Source of the DNA: BM714 sp964484935
GTDB lineage: Bacteria; Bacillota; Clostridia; Peptostreptococcales; BM714
Reading direction: 5' to 3'
Assembly: GCA_964484935.1 (NCBI GenBank)
Contig: CAZAFW010000015.1
Location: 1-38,472, forward strand
Length of the DNA: 38,472 nucleotides
Within the stretch, counting starts at the first letter, position 1, and each line of letters starts with the position of its first letter. A program made the translations under genes and the position numbers. Below the pieces are notes generated by a model, which saw only the letters and a program-made list of their open reading frames with translations, searched no databases and was not told where the DNA came from. Shown here one piece after another: positions 15,614-22,416 of the stretch.

Positions 15614-16636
15614 TTATTTTGCGAATTCCACTTTGTCGACTGTTATTTCATCGAGGTTCTTTGCTCCTGTCATCCTCATCGCATCTTCAAGCTCGGCTCC
15701 TATTTTTTCGGTGTAAAGCTTCGCCCCTTCCATTCCTCCTCCATAAACGGCAACACCATACGGTCTTCCAATCAGTACTGCATCGGCTCCCAAAGCAATT
15801 GCCTTGAAAATGTCCGTACCCTTGCGGAATCCTCCGTCGATGAATATCTTCATTTCTCCTTTGCAGGCTTCGACGATGGAAGGAAGAACTTCTATTGTCG
15901 ACAATGTATCATCCAGCACCCTTCCCCCATGGTTGGAAACGATTATTCCTGAAGCGCCTGCCTGTTTTGCTTTTAAGGCTCCTTCCACAGTCATTATCCC
16001 TTTTACAATGAAAGGCAATTCTGTTGATTCGATTATTTGTTTCAACGATTCCACTGATTGCGGGAACAATGGTTTGCCAAGCTTTGCAAACACCGTAAGC
16101 CCGGCTGCATCGACATCCATGGCAATAGCAGCCACATTTCTTTTTTCAGCAAGTTTCACCTTCCTTATGGCTTCTTCCACGTCCCAAGGCTTTATTGTCG
16201 GTATACCGCATCCTGACACTTCTCCTACTGCATCCAGGGGCCCGATGTATGACTCTTCCGGAATACCGTCTCCAGTAAAGGCAGCCGTGCCCGCTTCAAA
16301 ACATCCTTTGACCACAGCTTCCGAATATGTTGTGTCTGTATGCCCCTCGCCATAATTGACTTTCACCCCGCCAATCGGAGCGGCAAAGAAAGGGTATTTG
16401 AATTTTCTTCCGAATATTTCAATGCCCGCATCTATCTCACTTGGTTCATAAAGCGTATCCATTCGGACTTTTACGCTTTTCAACTGCTCGAAGTTTCTTA
16501 TGAATCCGCTTCCCGAACCTTTGCCTCCCATTCCAGGCACCTGTCCCCTGCATGCTATTCCATTGCACTCCGGACAAACTTTGCATTTATTTCCTATTTT
16601 TTTCCTTGCTTCATTCTTTACATCATTATAATCCAT
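15614..16636 (-). CDS. FMN-dependent alpha-hydroxy-acid oxidising enzyme
   Basis: The 340-residue TIM-barrel protein belongs to the lactate/glycolate oxidase family. FFAAPIGG and DVDAAGLTVFAKLG line the FMN site. Catalytic His lies in IVSNHGGRVLDDT. IDGGFRKGTDIFKAIALGADAVLIGRP binds FMN phosphate. The N-terminus has a cysteine cluster CKVCPECNGIACRGQ (about residues 18-33) absent from classical oxidases. The enzyme should oxidise a 2-hydroxy acid or a related substrate, and in an anaerobe the acceptor is unlikely to be oxygen. It starts 2 bases after the omega-amidase-like gene, using AAGGAG inside that gene's end. The substrate is not known. Confidence 0.88.
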   Translation of the reverse strand: MDYNDVKNEARKKIGNKCKVCPECNGIACRGQVPGMGGKGSGSGFIRNFEQLKSVKVRMDTLYEPSEIDAGIEIFGRKFKYPFFAAPIGGVKVNYGEGHTDTTYSEAVVKGCFEAGTAAFTGDGIPEESYIGPLDAVGEVSGCGIPTIKPWDVEEAIRKVKLAEKRNVAAIAMDVDAAGLTVFAKLGKPLFPQSVESLKQIIESTELPFIVKGIMTVEGALKAKQAGASGIIVSNHGGRVLDDTLSTIEVLPSIVEACKGEMKIFIDGGFRKGTDIFKAIALGADAVLIGRPYGVAVYGGGMEGAKLYTEKIGAELEDAMRMTGAKNLDEITVDKVEFAK

Positions 16637-16638
16637 TG

Positions 16639-17466
16639 TTACATCTCATCTCCTTTGAAATTTATCTCATACAGATCCTTTCGCCTGTGTTTCATAAGAG
16701 GCAACTCGTTCCTTACCTTTTCAATCAAATCTTTTTCAATTTCGCACATCATCAAGCCTTCTACATCGTCAAGCTCATCGACCACTCTTCCCCATGGATC
16801 GACAAAAATGGTGTGCCCATAAGCGTGGTATGTAGCATCCCAGTCAACCGCAGGGGAAACCGCCGCTAAATAAACCTGATTGTCCAGCGCCCTTGCTTTA
16901 GCAGTCATTTGCCAATGATCGGGTCCTGTTGTTCTATTGAAAGCCGCAGGAATGACAATCACGTTTGCGCCCTTTAGCGCAAGGAGCCGCATGAGTTCCG
17001 GAAAACGCATGTCATAACATATGGCAAGCCCAATTTTCCCAAAAGGCGTTTCGAATACAGTGAGGTTTTCTCCTGCCGAAAGCGTATCAGATTCAAAAAA
17101 ACTTATTCCGCCTTTAACATCAATATCGAACAAATGCATTTTTCTATGGCGGGCAACTATTTCACCTTTCGGATCCAATACAAATGAAGTGTTGTATACA
17201 TTGTTGCCATCAATCTCCGGAATGGAACCCGCAACGATATAAATCCCTTTTTCAACAGCGATATTTTTGATTGACTCGATGGTGATTCCTGACGAATCTT
17301 CAGCATATTTACGAAAATACTTGTTGTCGTATGGACAATTGAACATTTCAGGAAGAACTGCAATGTCCGCACCCATGCTGCAAACTTTCTCAATCATTTG
17401 GCAAGCTTTTTCGATGTTTGCGGCTTTGTCGTCGCTTACTTTCATTTGCACCAGTCCAAGTCTCAT
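16639..17466 (-). CDS. Carbon-nitrogen hydrolase, omega-amidase (Nit2)-like
   Basis: A 275-residue nitrilase-superfamily protein with the Glu-Lys-Cys triad: E40 in VLPEMFNCPY, Lys in ARHRKMHLFDIDVKGG (about 111) and Cys in LAICYDMRFPELM (about 150). The HLFDIDVKGGISFFESDTLSAG stretch matches the Nit2/omega-amidase branch, which hydrolyses 2-oxoglutaramate or 2-oxosuccinamate to the keto acid and ammonia. These substrates form when glutamine or asparagine is transaminated. It starts with GGGAGG 16 bases after the fur-like stop, so it is co-transcribed with its neighbours. A convergent glutamine synthetase gene nearby fits a role in glutamine carbon-nitrogen recycling, by inference only. Confidence 0.9.
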   Translation of the reverse strand: MRLGLVQMKVSDDKAANIEKACQMIEKVCSMGADIAVLPEMFNCPYDNKYFRKYAEDSSGITIESIKNIAVEKGIYIVAGSIPEIDGNNVYNTSFVLDPKGEIVARHRKMHLFDIDVKGGISFFESDTLSAGENLTVFETPFGKIGLAICYDMRFPELMRLLALKGANVIVIPAAFNRTTGPDHWQMTAKARALDNQVYLAAVSPAVDWDATYHAYGHTIFVDPWGRVVDELDDVEGLMMCEIEKDLIEKVRNELPLMKHRRKDLYEINFKGDEM

Positions 17467-17482
17467 TTTACGCCTCCCGAAA

Positions 17483-17932
17483 TCATATTATCCTTCTGCT
17501 TTTGCATTTTTCACAAATGCCATGCAATACCATAATCAAATCTTCAACTTCAACCTTGTACTCGCTTTCAACATTGCTTGTTATATCGATAAGATCCATC
17601 ACAAGTTTTTGATCGTCGATATCGAAGATTTCTCCGCAAACATCGCATTTAAAATGTATATGCAATTTTTTCCCGCTGAAAATTTTCAATTCATAGTATC
17701 TGTGTTTACCTATTGCTATTTCTTCTATGATCTGGTTTTTCTTAAGTATGTCTATTGTCCTGTAAACCGTAGGAAGGCTTATTCCTTTTGCTTTGACCAA
17801 TTCGTAAACATCCTCGGGCTTGAGATGTTGGTCGCTTCCTAAAAAAATGCGGATGATTTCCTTTCGCGAAGAAGTAAGTTTGAAATTTTTTCCCCTTAAA
17901 ATATCTTCAATCATACTTGCTTTGTTGTTCAT
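17483..17932 (-). CDS. Fur-family metalloregulator
   Basis: The 149-residue protein has the winged helix FKLTSSRKEIIRIFL and SLPTVYRTIDILKKNQII (about 14-75) and a dimerisation domain with LHIHFKCDVCGEIF and GICEKCKSRRI, whose two CxxC pairs form a structural zinc site. The His-rich YYELKIFSGKKLHIHF block supplies likely sensor ligands. Whether it answers to iron, zinc or peroxide cannot be read. The frame continues upstream to a TTG at 18001, but MNNKASMIED at 17932 gives the usual family length and follows GGATGTGA. An 18-base palindrome precedes that start. Gene order nifX-like, fur, nit, hydroxy-acid oxidase has short gaps, so one operon is likely. Confidence 0.9.
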   Translation of the reverse strand: MNNKASMIEDILRGKNFKLTSSRKEIIRIFLGSDQHLKPEDVYELVKAKGISLPTVYRTIDILKKNQIIEEIAIGKHRYYELKIFSGKKLHIHFKCDVCGEIFDIDDQKLVMDLIDITSNVESEYKVEVEDLIMVLHGICEKCKSRRII

Positions 17933-17961
17933 TTCATCACATCCATTATTTATTGGAGAAA

Positions 17962-17979
17962 GCGAGATATTCATCTCGC
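17962..17979. repeat. Palindrome between the NifX-like and Fur genes
   Basis: GCGAGAT, 4-base spacer, ATCTCGC: a perfect 7-bp inverted repeat 30 bases before the preferred fur-like ATG. It may be an operator or an intercistronic hairpin. Confidence 0.55.
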
Positions 17980-17994
17980 CTTCTTGTGTCATTT

Positions 17995-18318
17995 TTAGCA
18001 AACGGAATGCTTTGCTTGAATTAAACCCTCAATATATTTCTTGACGGCTTCTTCGACATTTCCTGTTGCCCCAATTATAACATTTATATTTCTTTTTCTA
18101 AACAATTCCTGTGCCGACGCTCCCATTCCTCCTGAAATTATCGTGTCAACATTTCTCTCGGCAAGGAATTTAGGCAGAAAGCCCGGCTTATGCCCCGGAT
18201 AAGGAAGAAATCCTTTGTCTTCAACTTCTCTTTCTTCAGCATCGAAGATTTCATATCCGTCGCAATGTCCGAAATGCTCTGAAATCATTTCGTCTTTTTT
18301 TGCAACCGCTATTCTGAT
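17995..18318 (-). CDS. NifX/NifB-type Fe-Mo cofactor binding family protein, apparent ATC start
   Basis: The protein belongs to the small dinitrogenase iron-molybdenum cofactor family (NifX/NifY/NafY/VnfX). It shows IRIAVAKKDEMISEHFGHCDGYEIFD, the conserved HFGHC block, and TIISGGMGASAQELFRKRNI. The family normally begins M-K/R-I-A-V-A. Here the codon in the Met position is ATC (18316-18318), placed 5 bases after a strong GGAGGTGG. The next upstream codon is a TAA stop and there is no ATG, GTG or TTG for this N-terminus. The first internal ATG (18288) would delete the first beta-strand and lacks a good ribosome site. Such proteins accompany Mrp/NBP35 ATPases in anaerobes and are thought to carry metal clusters. 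Confidence 0.85.
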   Translation of the reverse strand: MRIAVAKKDEMISEHFGHCDGYEIFDAEEREVEDKGFLPYPGHKPGFLPKFLAERNVDTIISGGMGASAQELFRKRNINVIIGATGNVEEAVKKYIEGLIQAKHSVC

Positions 18319-18392
18319 TTAAACCACCTCCCGATTGCTATCAATTGATTTTCCAAATCTTTTAACTTTTGTACAACTCGCTTATGTTTGAA
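18309..18392 (-). pseudogene. Possible remnant reading frame between mrp and the NifX-like gene
   Basis: A 27-codon stretch without ATG reads KLKDLENQLIAIGRWF and ends at a TAG overlapping the start of the NifX-like gene. The leucine-heptad-like tail resembles the C-terminus of the small DUF5320 proteins that often sit between mrp and nifX-like genes, but no N-terminal part is found. The resemblance is weak and it may be chance. Confidence 0.25.
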
Positions 18393-18476
18393 TTATTTTA
18401 AATTGAGCTTTCTACAATACGGCAATGCAAAAATATTGATATCTGAACTCTTCAAAAGCTTGTTGAAAGAGTTTAT

Positions 18477-19268
18477 CTATTCCTTTTCTGCAATAAATTT
18501 CTTTACTTTTTCATTAAAATCGTCAAAAATACCAAAACCCATTTCGGGATAAAGTTCGACTTTCCCCTCGTCGCAAAGTTCGACAAACTGAGAATCGATT
18601 GGGAATTTATGTATTATATCCATATCCATGTCCTCGGCGACTTTATCCAGGTTGCTTTTTCCAAATATGTTGTGCCTTTTTCCACAGTCCGGGCATTCAT
18701 AGTAGCTCATGTTCTCTATTACTCCCAGTACCGGTATATGCATCATGTTTGCCATATTTATGGATTTTTTCACAATAAGAGTTACCAGGTCCTGCGGAGC
18801 TGTAACAACTACAAGCCCGTCAACAGGAATGGACTGCATTATCGTAAGGGATACGTCACCAGTTCCCGGAGGCAAATCTATTACAAGGTAGTCTAAGTCT
18901 CCCCAGTTTACATCGGTGTAAAATTGTTTTACCGTGCTTCCCAAAAGAGGACCTCTCCAAATGACAGGGGAATCTTCTTCCTTTATAAGCAGATTCAAAG
19001 AAATAACTTTAATTCCGTTTTGAGTTTCAACCGGATTAATAGATTTTTCATCTCCGGTAGCACGCTGGTTGTTGATTCCAAATATTTTAGGTATGCTCGG
19101 GCCCGTTATGTCGGCATCCATTATTCCAACTTTGTATCCTTGTTTTTTAAGAGCCATAGCCACCAAAGACGTAACCGATGATTTTCCAACTCCACCTTTG
19201 CCGCTCATTACCGCAATAACTTTTTTGATATTGGTGCTGTCATTAGTTCTCTCTTTACGTATTTCCAT
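18477..19268 (-). CDS. mrp: Mrp/NBP35-type Fe-S cluster carrier ATPase
   Basis: The 263-residue protein has the deviant Walker A MSGKGGVGKSS (residues 21-31), GIMDADITGPSIPKIFG, Walker B-like LDYLVIDLPPGTGD, and the MSYYECPDCGKRHNIFG block with the CxxC that bridges a 4Fe-4S cluster between subunits. It lacks the N-terminal DUF59 domain of longer Mrp proteins. Members deliver iron-sulfur clusters to apoproteins. It has a near-consensus promoter (19298-19326) with a 22-bp palindrome over the -10. The NifX-like gene follows after 158 bases, which hold a bulged hairpin (about 18448-18476) with no T-run, so readthrough is possible. Confidence 0.93.
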   Translation of the reverse strand: MEIRKERTNDSTNIKKVIAVMSGKGGVGKSSVTSLVAMALKKQGYKVGIMDADITGPSIPKIFGINNQRATGDEKSINPVETQNGIKVISLNLLIKEEDSPVIWRGPLLGSTVKQFYTDVNWGDLDYLVIDLPPGTGDVSLTIMQSIPVDGLVVVTAPQDLVTLIVKKSINMANMMHIPVLGVIENMSYYECPDCGKRHNIFGKSNLDKVAEDMDMDIIHKFPIDSQFVELCDEGKVELYPEMGFGIFDDFNEKVKKFIAEKE

Positions 19269-19280
19269 ATTACCCCTCCT

Positions 19281-19302
19281 ATAAATAGCATATGCTAATT
19301 AT
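19281..19302. promoter_or_regulatory. Candidate operator at the mrp promoter
   Basis: A 22-bp palindrome with core TAGCATATGCTA (perfect) and outer ATAA/TTAT arms, only one symmetric mismatch. It overlaps the -10 box and start site, a position typical of repressor operators. No known box was matched. Confidence 0.55.
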
Positions 19303-19326
19303 ATTACAATTCGATAATCTTTTCAA
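19298..19326 (-). promoter_or_regulatory. Promoter of mrp
   Basis: TTGAAA (19321-19326), 17-base spacer, TATAAT (19298-19303) on the minus strand; GGAGGGG follows before the ATG. Confidence 0.85.
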
Positions 19327-19364
19327 TGAAAAACCTTCTCAACTGCCTACAAAGCCTCCTGATT

Positions 19365-19373
19365 TGCTATAAT
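19365..19373 (+). promoter_or_regulatory. Extended -10 promoter of the THUMP methyltransferase gene
   Basis: TGCTATAAT lies 31 bases before the ATG at 19405; no clear -35 box at the right distance. Confidence 0.65.
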
Positions 19374-19404
19374 GGATTGTGACTAGCATGAAAGGAGTTT
19401 TACG

Positions 19405-20544
19405 ATGTCTGAATACAAATTAATTGCCACTGCGACTTTCGGATTGGAATCCGTTGTAGCAAAAGAATTGAAGAAACTCGGTTTTAAAGACTTGAAAATT
19501 TTCAACGGAGGTGTTGAATTTTCAGGAGACAAGGAAGATATTTGCAAGTGCAATTTGTGGCTTCGCTCCTCTGACAGGGTTTTCATAAAACTTTCCGAGT
19601 TCAGGGCCAAAAGCTTTGAGGAATTGTTTCAAAATATCAAAAGCATCGAATGGAACAATTTTCTTTGCAAGGACTCCTGTTTCCCAGTATATGCAAAATC
19701 TATCAAATCAAAACTTTTCAGCCTTTCGGATATACAGTCCATTTCGAAAAAAGCCATTGTTGAATCTTTAAAAAAAACATACAATGTTGAATGGTTTGAT
19801 GAAAGCGGTTACCATTTTCCAATACATGTTTCCATATTGAAGGATAAGGCAACCGTTCTTGCCGATACCAGCGGGGAAGGCCTAAACAGGCGGGGATACC
19901 GAATTGAGCCTGTCCTTGCGCCGCTTAAGGAAAACATGGCTGCAGCATTGATTCTGCTCAGCAACTGGTATCCTGACAAAGACCTGATAGACCCTTTTTG
20001 CGGTTCTGGCACCATACCTATCGAGGCCGCGATGATCGCGCGCAATATAGCTCCTGGATTGAATCGCAAATTCGTTTCTGAAACATGGGATTTCATCCCC
20101 GAATCGGTTTGGAAATCAGTTCGAAAAAAAGCTTATTCATCAATGGACTTGGACACTACTTTAAATATACAAGGCTACGACATTGACAAACGCGCCATAA
20201 AAGCCGCAAAAGCCAATGCCCTCGAAGCAGGAGTTGGAGATTCCATACATTTTCAAGTGCGTGATGTTTCGGAATTGAGTTCAAGCGATAAAAAGGGTTG
20301 TGTAATCACAAATCCCCCATATGGAGAAAGGTTGGAAACAAAAGAATCGTCTGAAAGGCTATACAGTATTTTAGGCCAAAGGCTGATGCTTTTGGACAAC
20401 TGGTCCTACTTCATAATAACGGCACATGAACACTTTGAATCGGCTTTCGGAATCAAAGCCGACAAAAACAGAAAACTTTACAACGGACGCATCAAGAGCT
20501 ATTACTATCAATACTTCAACAAGAACCGGGGGGGATTAATATGA
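19405..20544 (+). CDS. rlmL: THUMP-domain rRNA N2-guanine methyltransferase (RlmL/YpsC type)
   Basis: The 379-residue protein starts with the ferredoxin-like plus THUMP RNA-binding region (about 1-165, MSEYKLIATATFGLESVVAKEL). The Rossmann methyltransferase follows: DLIDPFCGSGTIPIEAAMIA binds S-adenosylmethionine and CVITNPPYGERL is the NPPY catalytic loop for N2-methylation of guanine. The layout equals B. subtilis YpsC and the N-terminal half of E. coli RlmKL, which modify 23S rRNA. AAAGGAG precedes the ATG. The stop overlaps the next start (ATGA), so the first half of the LysO-like exporter is translationally coupled to it. Confidence 0.93.
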   Translation: MSEYKLIATATFGLESVVAKELKKLGFKDLKIFNGGVEFSGDKEDICKCNLWLRSSDRVFIKLSEFRAKSFEELFQNIKSIEWNNFLCKDSCFPVYAKSIKSKLFSLSDIQSISKKAIVESLKKTYNVEWFDESGYHFPIHVSILKDKATVLADTSGEGLNRRGYRIEPVLAPLKENMAAALILLSNWYPDKDLIDPFCGSGTIPIEAAMIARNIAPGLNRKFVSETWDFIPESVWKSVRKKAYSSMDLDTTLNIQGYDIDKRAIKAAKANALEAGVGDSIHFQVRDVSELSSSDKKGCVITNPPYGERLETKESSERLYSILGQRLMLLDNWSYFIITAHEHFESAFGIKADKNRKLYNGRIKSYYYQYFNKNRGGLI

Positions 20545-20813
20545 TCAATGTTTTGATATTTCTATTTATAGGAATACTTATAGGATCATTTGCCAACCTA
20601 AGCAAAAAAACAGTCCTCTTGAATTCAAAACTTCAATTTTGGGGACTGATGCTTCTATTGTTTTTTATGGGTTCTTCAATAGGAATGAACAAAAGTCTGT
20701 TATCAAATCTAAAAACTATAGGAATCGATTCTTTCGCATATGCCTCAAGCGCAGTATTTTTCAGCATAATATTCGTTTACGGAACTACAAAGAGATTCTT
20801 TAAAAGGAGTTAA
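20541..20813 (+). CDS. LysO-family exporter, N-terminal half
   Basis: A 90-residue protein with three hydrophobic helices (about 2-14, 30-48, 61-80) and LLLFFMGSSIGMNKSLLSNL, which matches the N-terminal part of LysO (E. coli YbjE), an exporter of lysine and toxic analogues. In E. coli one polypeptide of about 300 residues holds both parts. Here a TAA ends it after KRFFKRS. Three bases later, in the same frame, the second half starts. The last codons carry the AAAAGGAG site for that half, so two separate polypeptides are likely the native state. The start overlaps the methyltransferase stop by 4 bases. Confidence 0.8.
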   Translation: MINVLIFLFIGILIGSFANLSKKTVLLNSKLQFWGLMLLLFFMGSSIGMNKSLLSNLKTIGIDSFAYASSAVFFSIIFVYGTTKRFFKRS

Positions 20814-20816
20814 GTC

Positions 20817-21413
20817 ATGTCTATAGGCATAATCATATCAGTTTGCGCAGGAATTCTGTTTGGGTTTCTGTTTTTCCCCGCGGAAATTAAACCTTTCATT
20901 GACAATGCATCCGGTTTCGCGCTGTATTTTTTGATACTGACCGTAGGGATTGAATTGGGAAACAACCGAAGTGTTTTTCATCGATTAAGGGTTTTGGGGC
21001 CCAAAATTCTTCTGATTCCCTTGTCGATAATTCTTGGCAGCCTTGCAGGCGGCCTCTTGACAGGGATTATGCTGGGCCGCCATATTGGCACAAGCCTTTC
21101 AATCGCATCCGGTTTCGGTTGGTACAGCCTTTCAGGTATAATGCTGACCCGTCTTGCAAATGCCGAAATAGGCGCCATTGCATTTCTCAGCAATGTTTTC
21201 AGGGAATTGATAGCCGTAATCACCATACCTCTAATTGCAAAGCACTTGAATTTCTTAACAAGCATAGCACCTGCAGGCGCTACAAGCATGGATTCAACGC
21301 TTCCCATAATTTCCGAAGCTACAAACAGCGAAACAGCCTTGATAGCTTTTATTAACGGATTTACACTAACCGCCCTCGTTCCTTTACTTGTGCCATTTTT
21401 TTTAAACTTTTAA
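20817..21413 (+). CDS. lysO: LysO-family exporter, C-terminal half
   Basis: The 198-residue membrane protein contains the family's signature blocks: FLILTVGIELGNNRSVF, SIASGFGWYSLSGIMLT, SNVFRELIAVITIPLIAK and APAGATSMDSTLPII. About five helices are seen. LysO exports L-lysine and thialysine in E. coli. The specificity here is inferred from family only. Start follows AAGGAG 8 bases upstream. The 3' end overlaps the convergent ornithine-cyclodeaminase-like gene by 12 bases and no terminator hairpin separates the two. Confidence 0.88.
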   Translation: MSIGIIISVCAGILFGFLFFPAEIKPFIDNASGFALYFLILTVGIELGNNRSVFHRLRVLGPKILLIPLSIILGSLAGGLLTGIMLGRHIGTSLSIASGFGWYSLSGIMLTRLANAEIGAIAFLSNVFRELIAVITIPLIAKHLNFLTSIAPAGATSMDSTLPIISEATNSETALIAFINGFTLTALVPLLVPFFLNF

Positions 21414-22370
21414 TTCGAATTTATCAAGTATGTCATTTGCAACCACCAAATCGAGGGCTCCAAATCCTACTGTCTCAAAAACTGTTGCTCCTCCCAGCCT
21501 GCAATATTTTTTTCTGCCGGAAACAAATGAACCAAGCTCTGAATCAAAATCTTTTTTTTCAATAATCCCTCTTTCCATCGGTATAAGCAAATCCCCCGCC
21601 TCTTTCAAAACACCTTCCAAATTATCTACCAATATGAAAGAGGCATCGCTTATTATGTCCTCATGTATTTCCTGCATGTCCCTTCTAAAAGAACCTACCG
21701 CATTAATGTGAACATTGTACTTGAGCATTTCGCGACTTATTACAGGCGTTTTCGATGTAGTAACAGTTGTTACGACATCAACTTCCTTAACCGCTTCTTC
21801 AACCGTCTTGCATGCAAAGAATTCAGTTCCAAACCTTTTTCCAAATCTATTATTCATTTCTTTTGCGAAAGCGATAGTCTTTTCATAACTTCTAGCCGCA
21901 ATATTTACAGTATCAATATTCCTGACCGTCAAAAGACCTTCAATCTGGCAAGGAGCTTGCCCTCCCGTGCCGATTATTGCCGCCTTTTTGACATCTTTCG
22001 GGCAAATCAGATCGCTTGCTATGGCAGAAACAGCCCCTGTCCTCATTTCCGTAAGCCTTGTACCGTTAATCATGGCTTTTACATATCCGGTTTCACCGTC
22101 AAGCAAAATCATTTCCGATGGAACATTCTCCAGTCCCAATTTTGCATTGTCTGGATAAACAGAAACAATTTTCACACCAATCAATTTCATTGACTCAATC
22201 ATTCCCGGCATAAAAAGGCACGTTCCCTGCTTGCTTTCTATATTAAGGCTTGTCCTTACGGGTATCCGGGTCTCGCCCTCTTCATGCAGAATCAAGGCTT
22301 TTCTTACAGACATTATTGCATCTGACATGGTGTAGTTTTCATCTATTCCCAACTTGTCTATTTGTATCAT
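21402..22370 (-). CDS. Ornithine cyclodeaminase / mu-crystallin (ketimine reductase) family protein
   Basis: The 322-residue protein has the family blocks RIPVRTSLN (substrate-carboxylate Arg), MKLIGVKIVSVYP (catalytic-region Lys), a Rossmann motif AAIIGTGGQAPCQIEGL for NAD(P), and VDNLEGVLKEAGDL with the conserved Asp. Members include ornithine cyclodeaminase, alanine dehydrogenase, NADPH ketimine reductase and SbnB of diaminopropionate synthesis, and I cannot choose from sequence. The frame extends to 22406, but AAGGAG lies within that part, 7 bases before the ATG at 22370. The cysK gene ends 46 bases upstream and shares direction, so it probably joins the cysteine-controlled operon. Confidence 0.88.
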   Translation of the reverse strand: MIQIDKLGIDENYTMSDAIMSVRKALILHEEGETRIPVRTSLNIESKQGTCLFMPGMIESMKLIGVKIVSVYPDNAKLGLENVPSEMILLDGETGYVKAMINGTRLTEMRTGAVSAIASDLICPKDVKKAAIIGTGGQAPCQIEGLLTVRNIDTVNIAARSYEKTIAFAKEMNNRFGKRFGTEFFACKTVEEAVKEVDVVTTVTTSKTPVISREMLKYNVHINAVGSFRRDMQEIHEDIISDASFILVDNLEGVLKEAGDLLIPMERGIIEKKDFDSELGSFVSGRKKYCRLGGATVFETVGFGALDLVVANDILDKFELKV

Positions 22371-22380
22371 TTTCCTGCTC

Positions 22381-22402
22381 CTTGTTTTAAATTTGAAACA
22401 AG
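22381..22402 (-). repeat. Intercistronic hairpin next to the cyclodeaminase-like ribosome site
   Basis: CTTGTTT and AAACAAG form a 7-bp stem with an 8-base loop. Its 3' arm includes the first bases of AAGGAG, so it could limit translation of the downstream gene. Confidence 0.4.
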
Positions 22403-22416
22403 ACAATTATATCACT

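Noticed and set aside
18429..18476. Hairpin after the mrp stop as a terminator
   Set aside because: The stem (ACTCTT(T)CAA / TTGAAGAGT) has a bulge and no T-run follows, so I do not call it a terminator.
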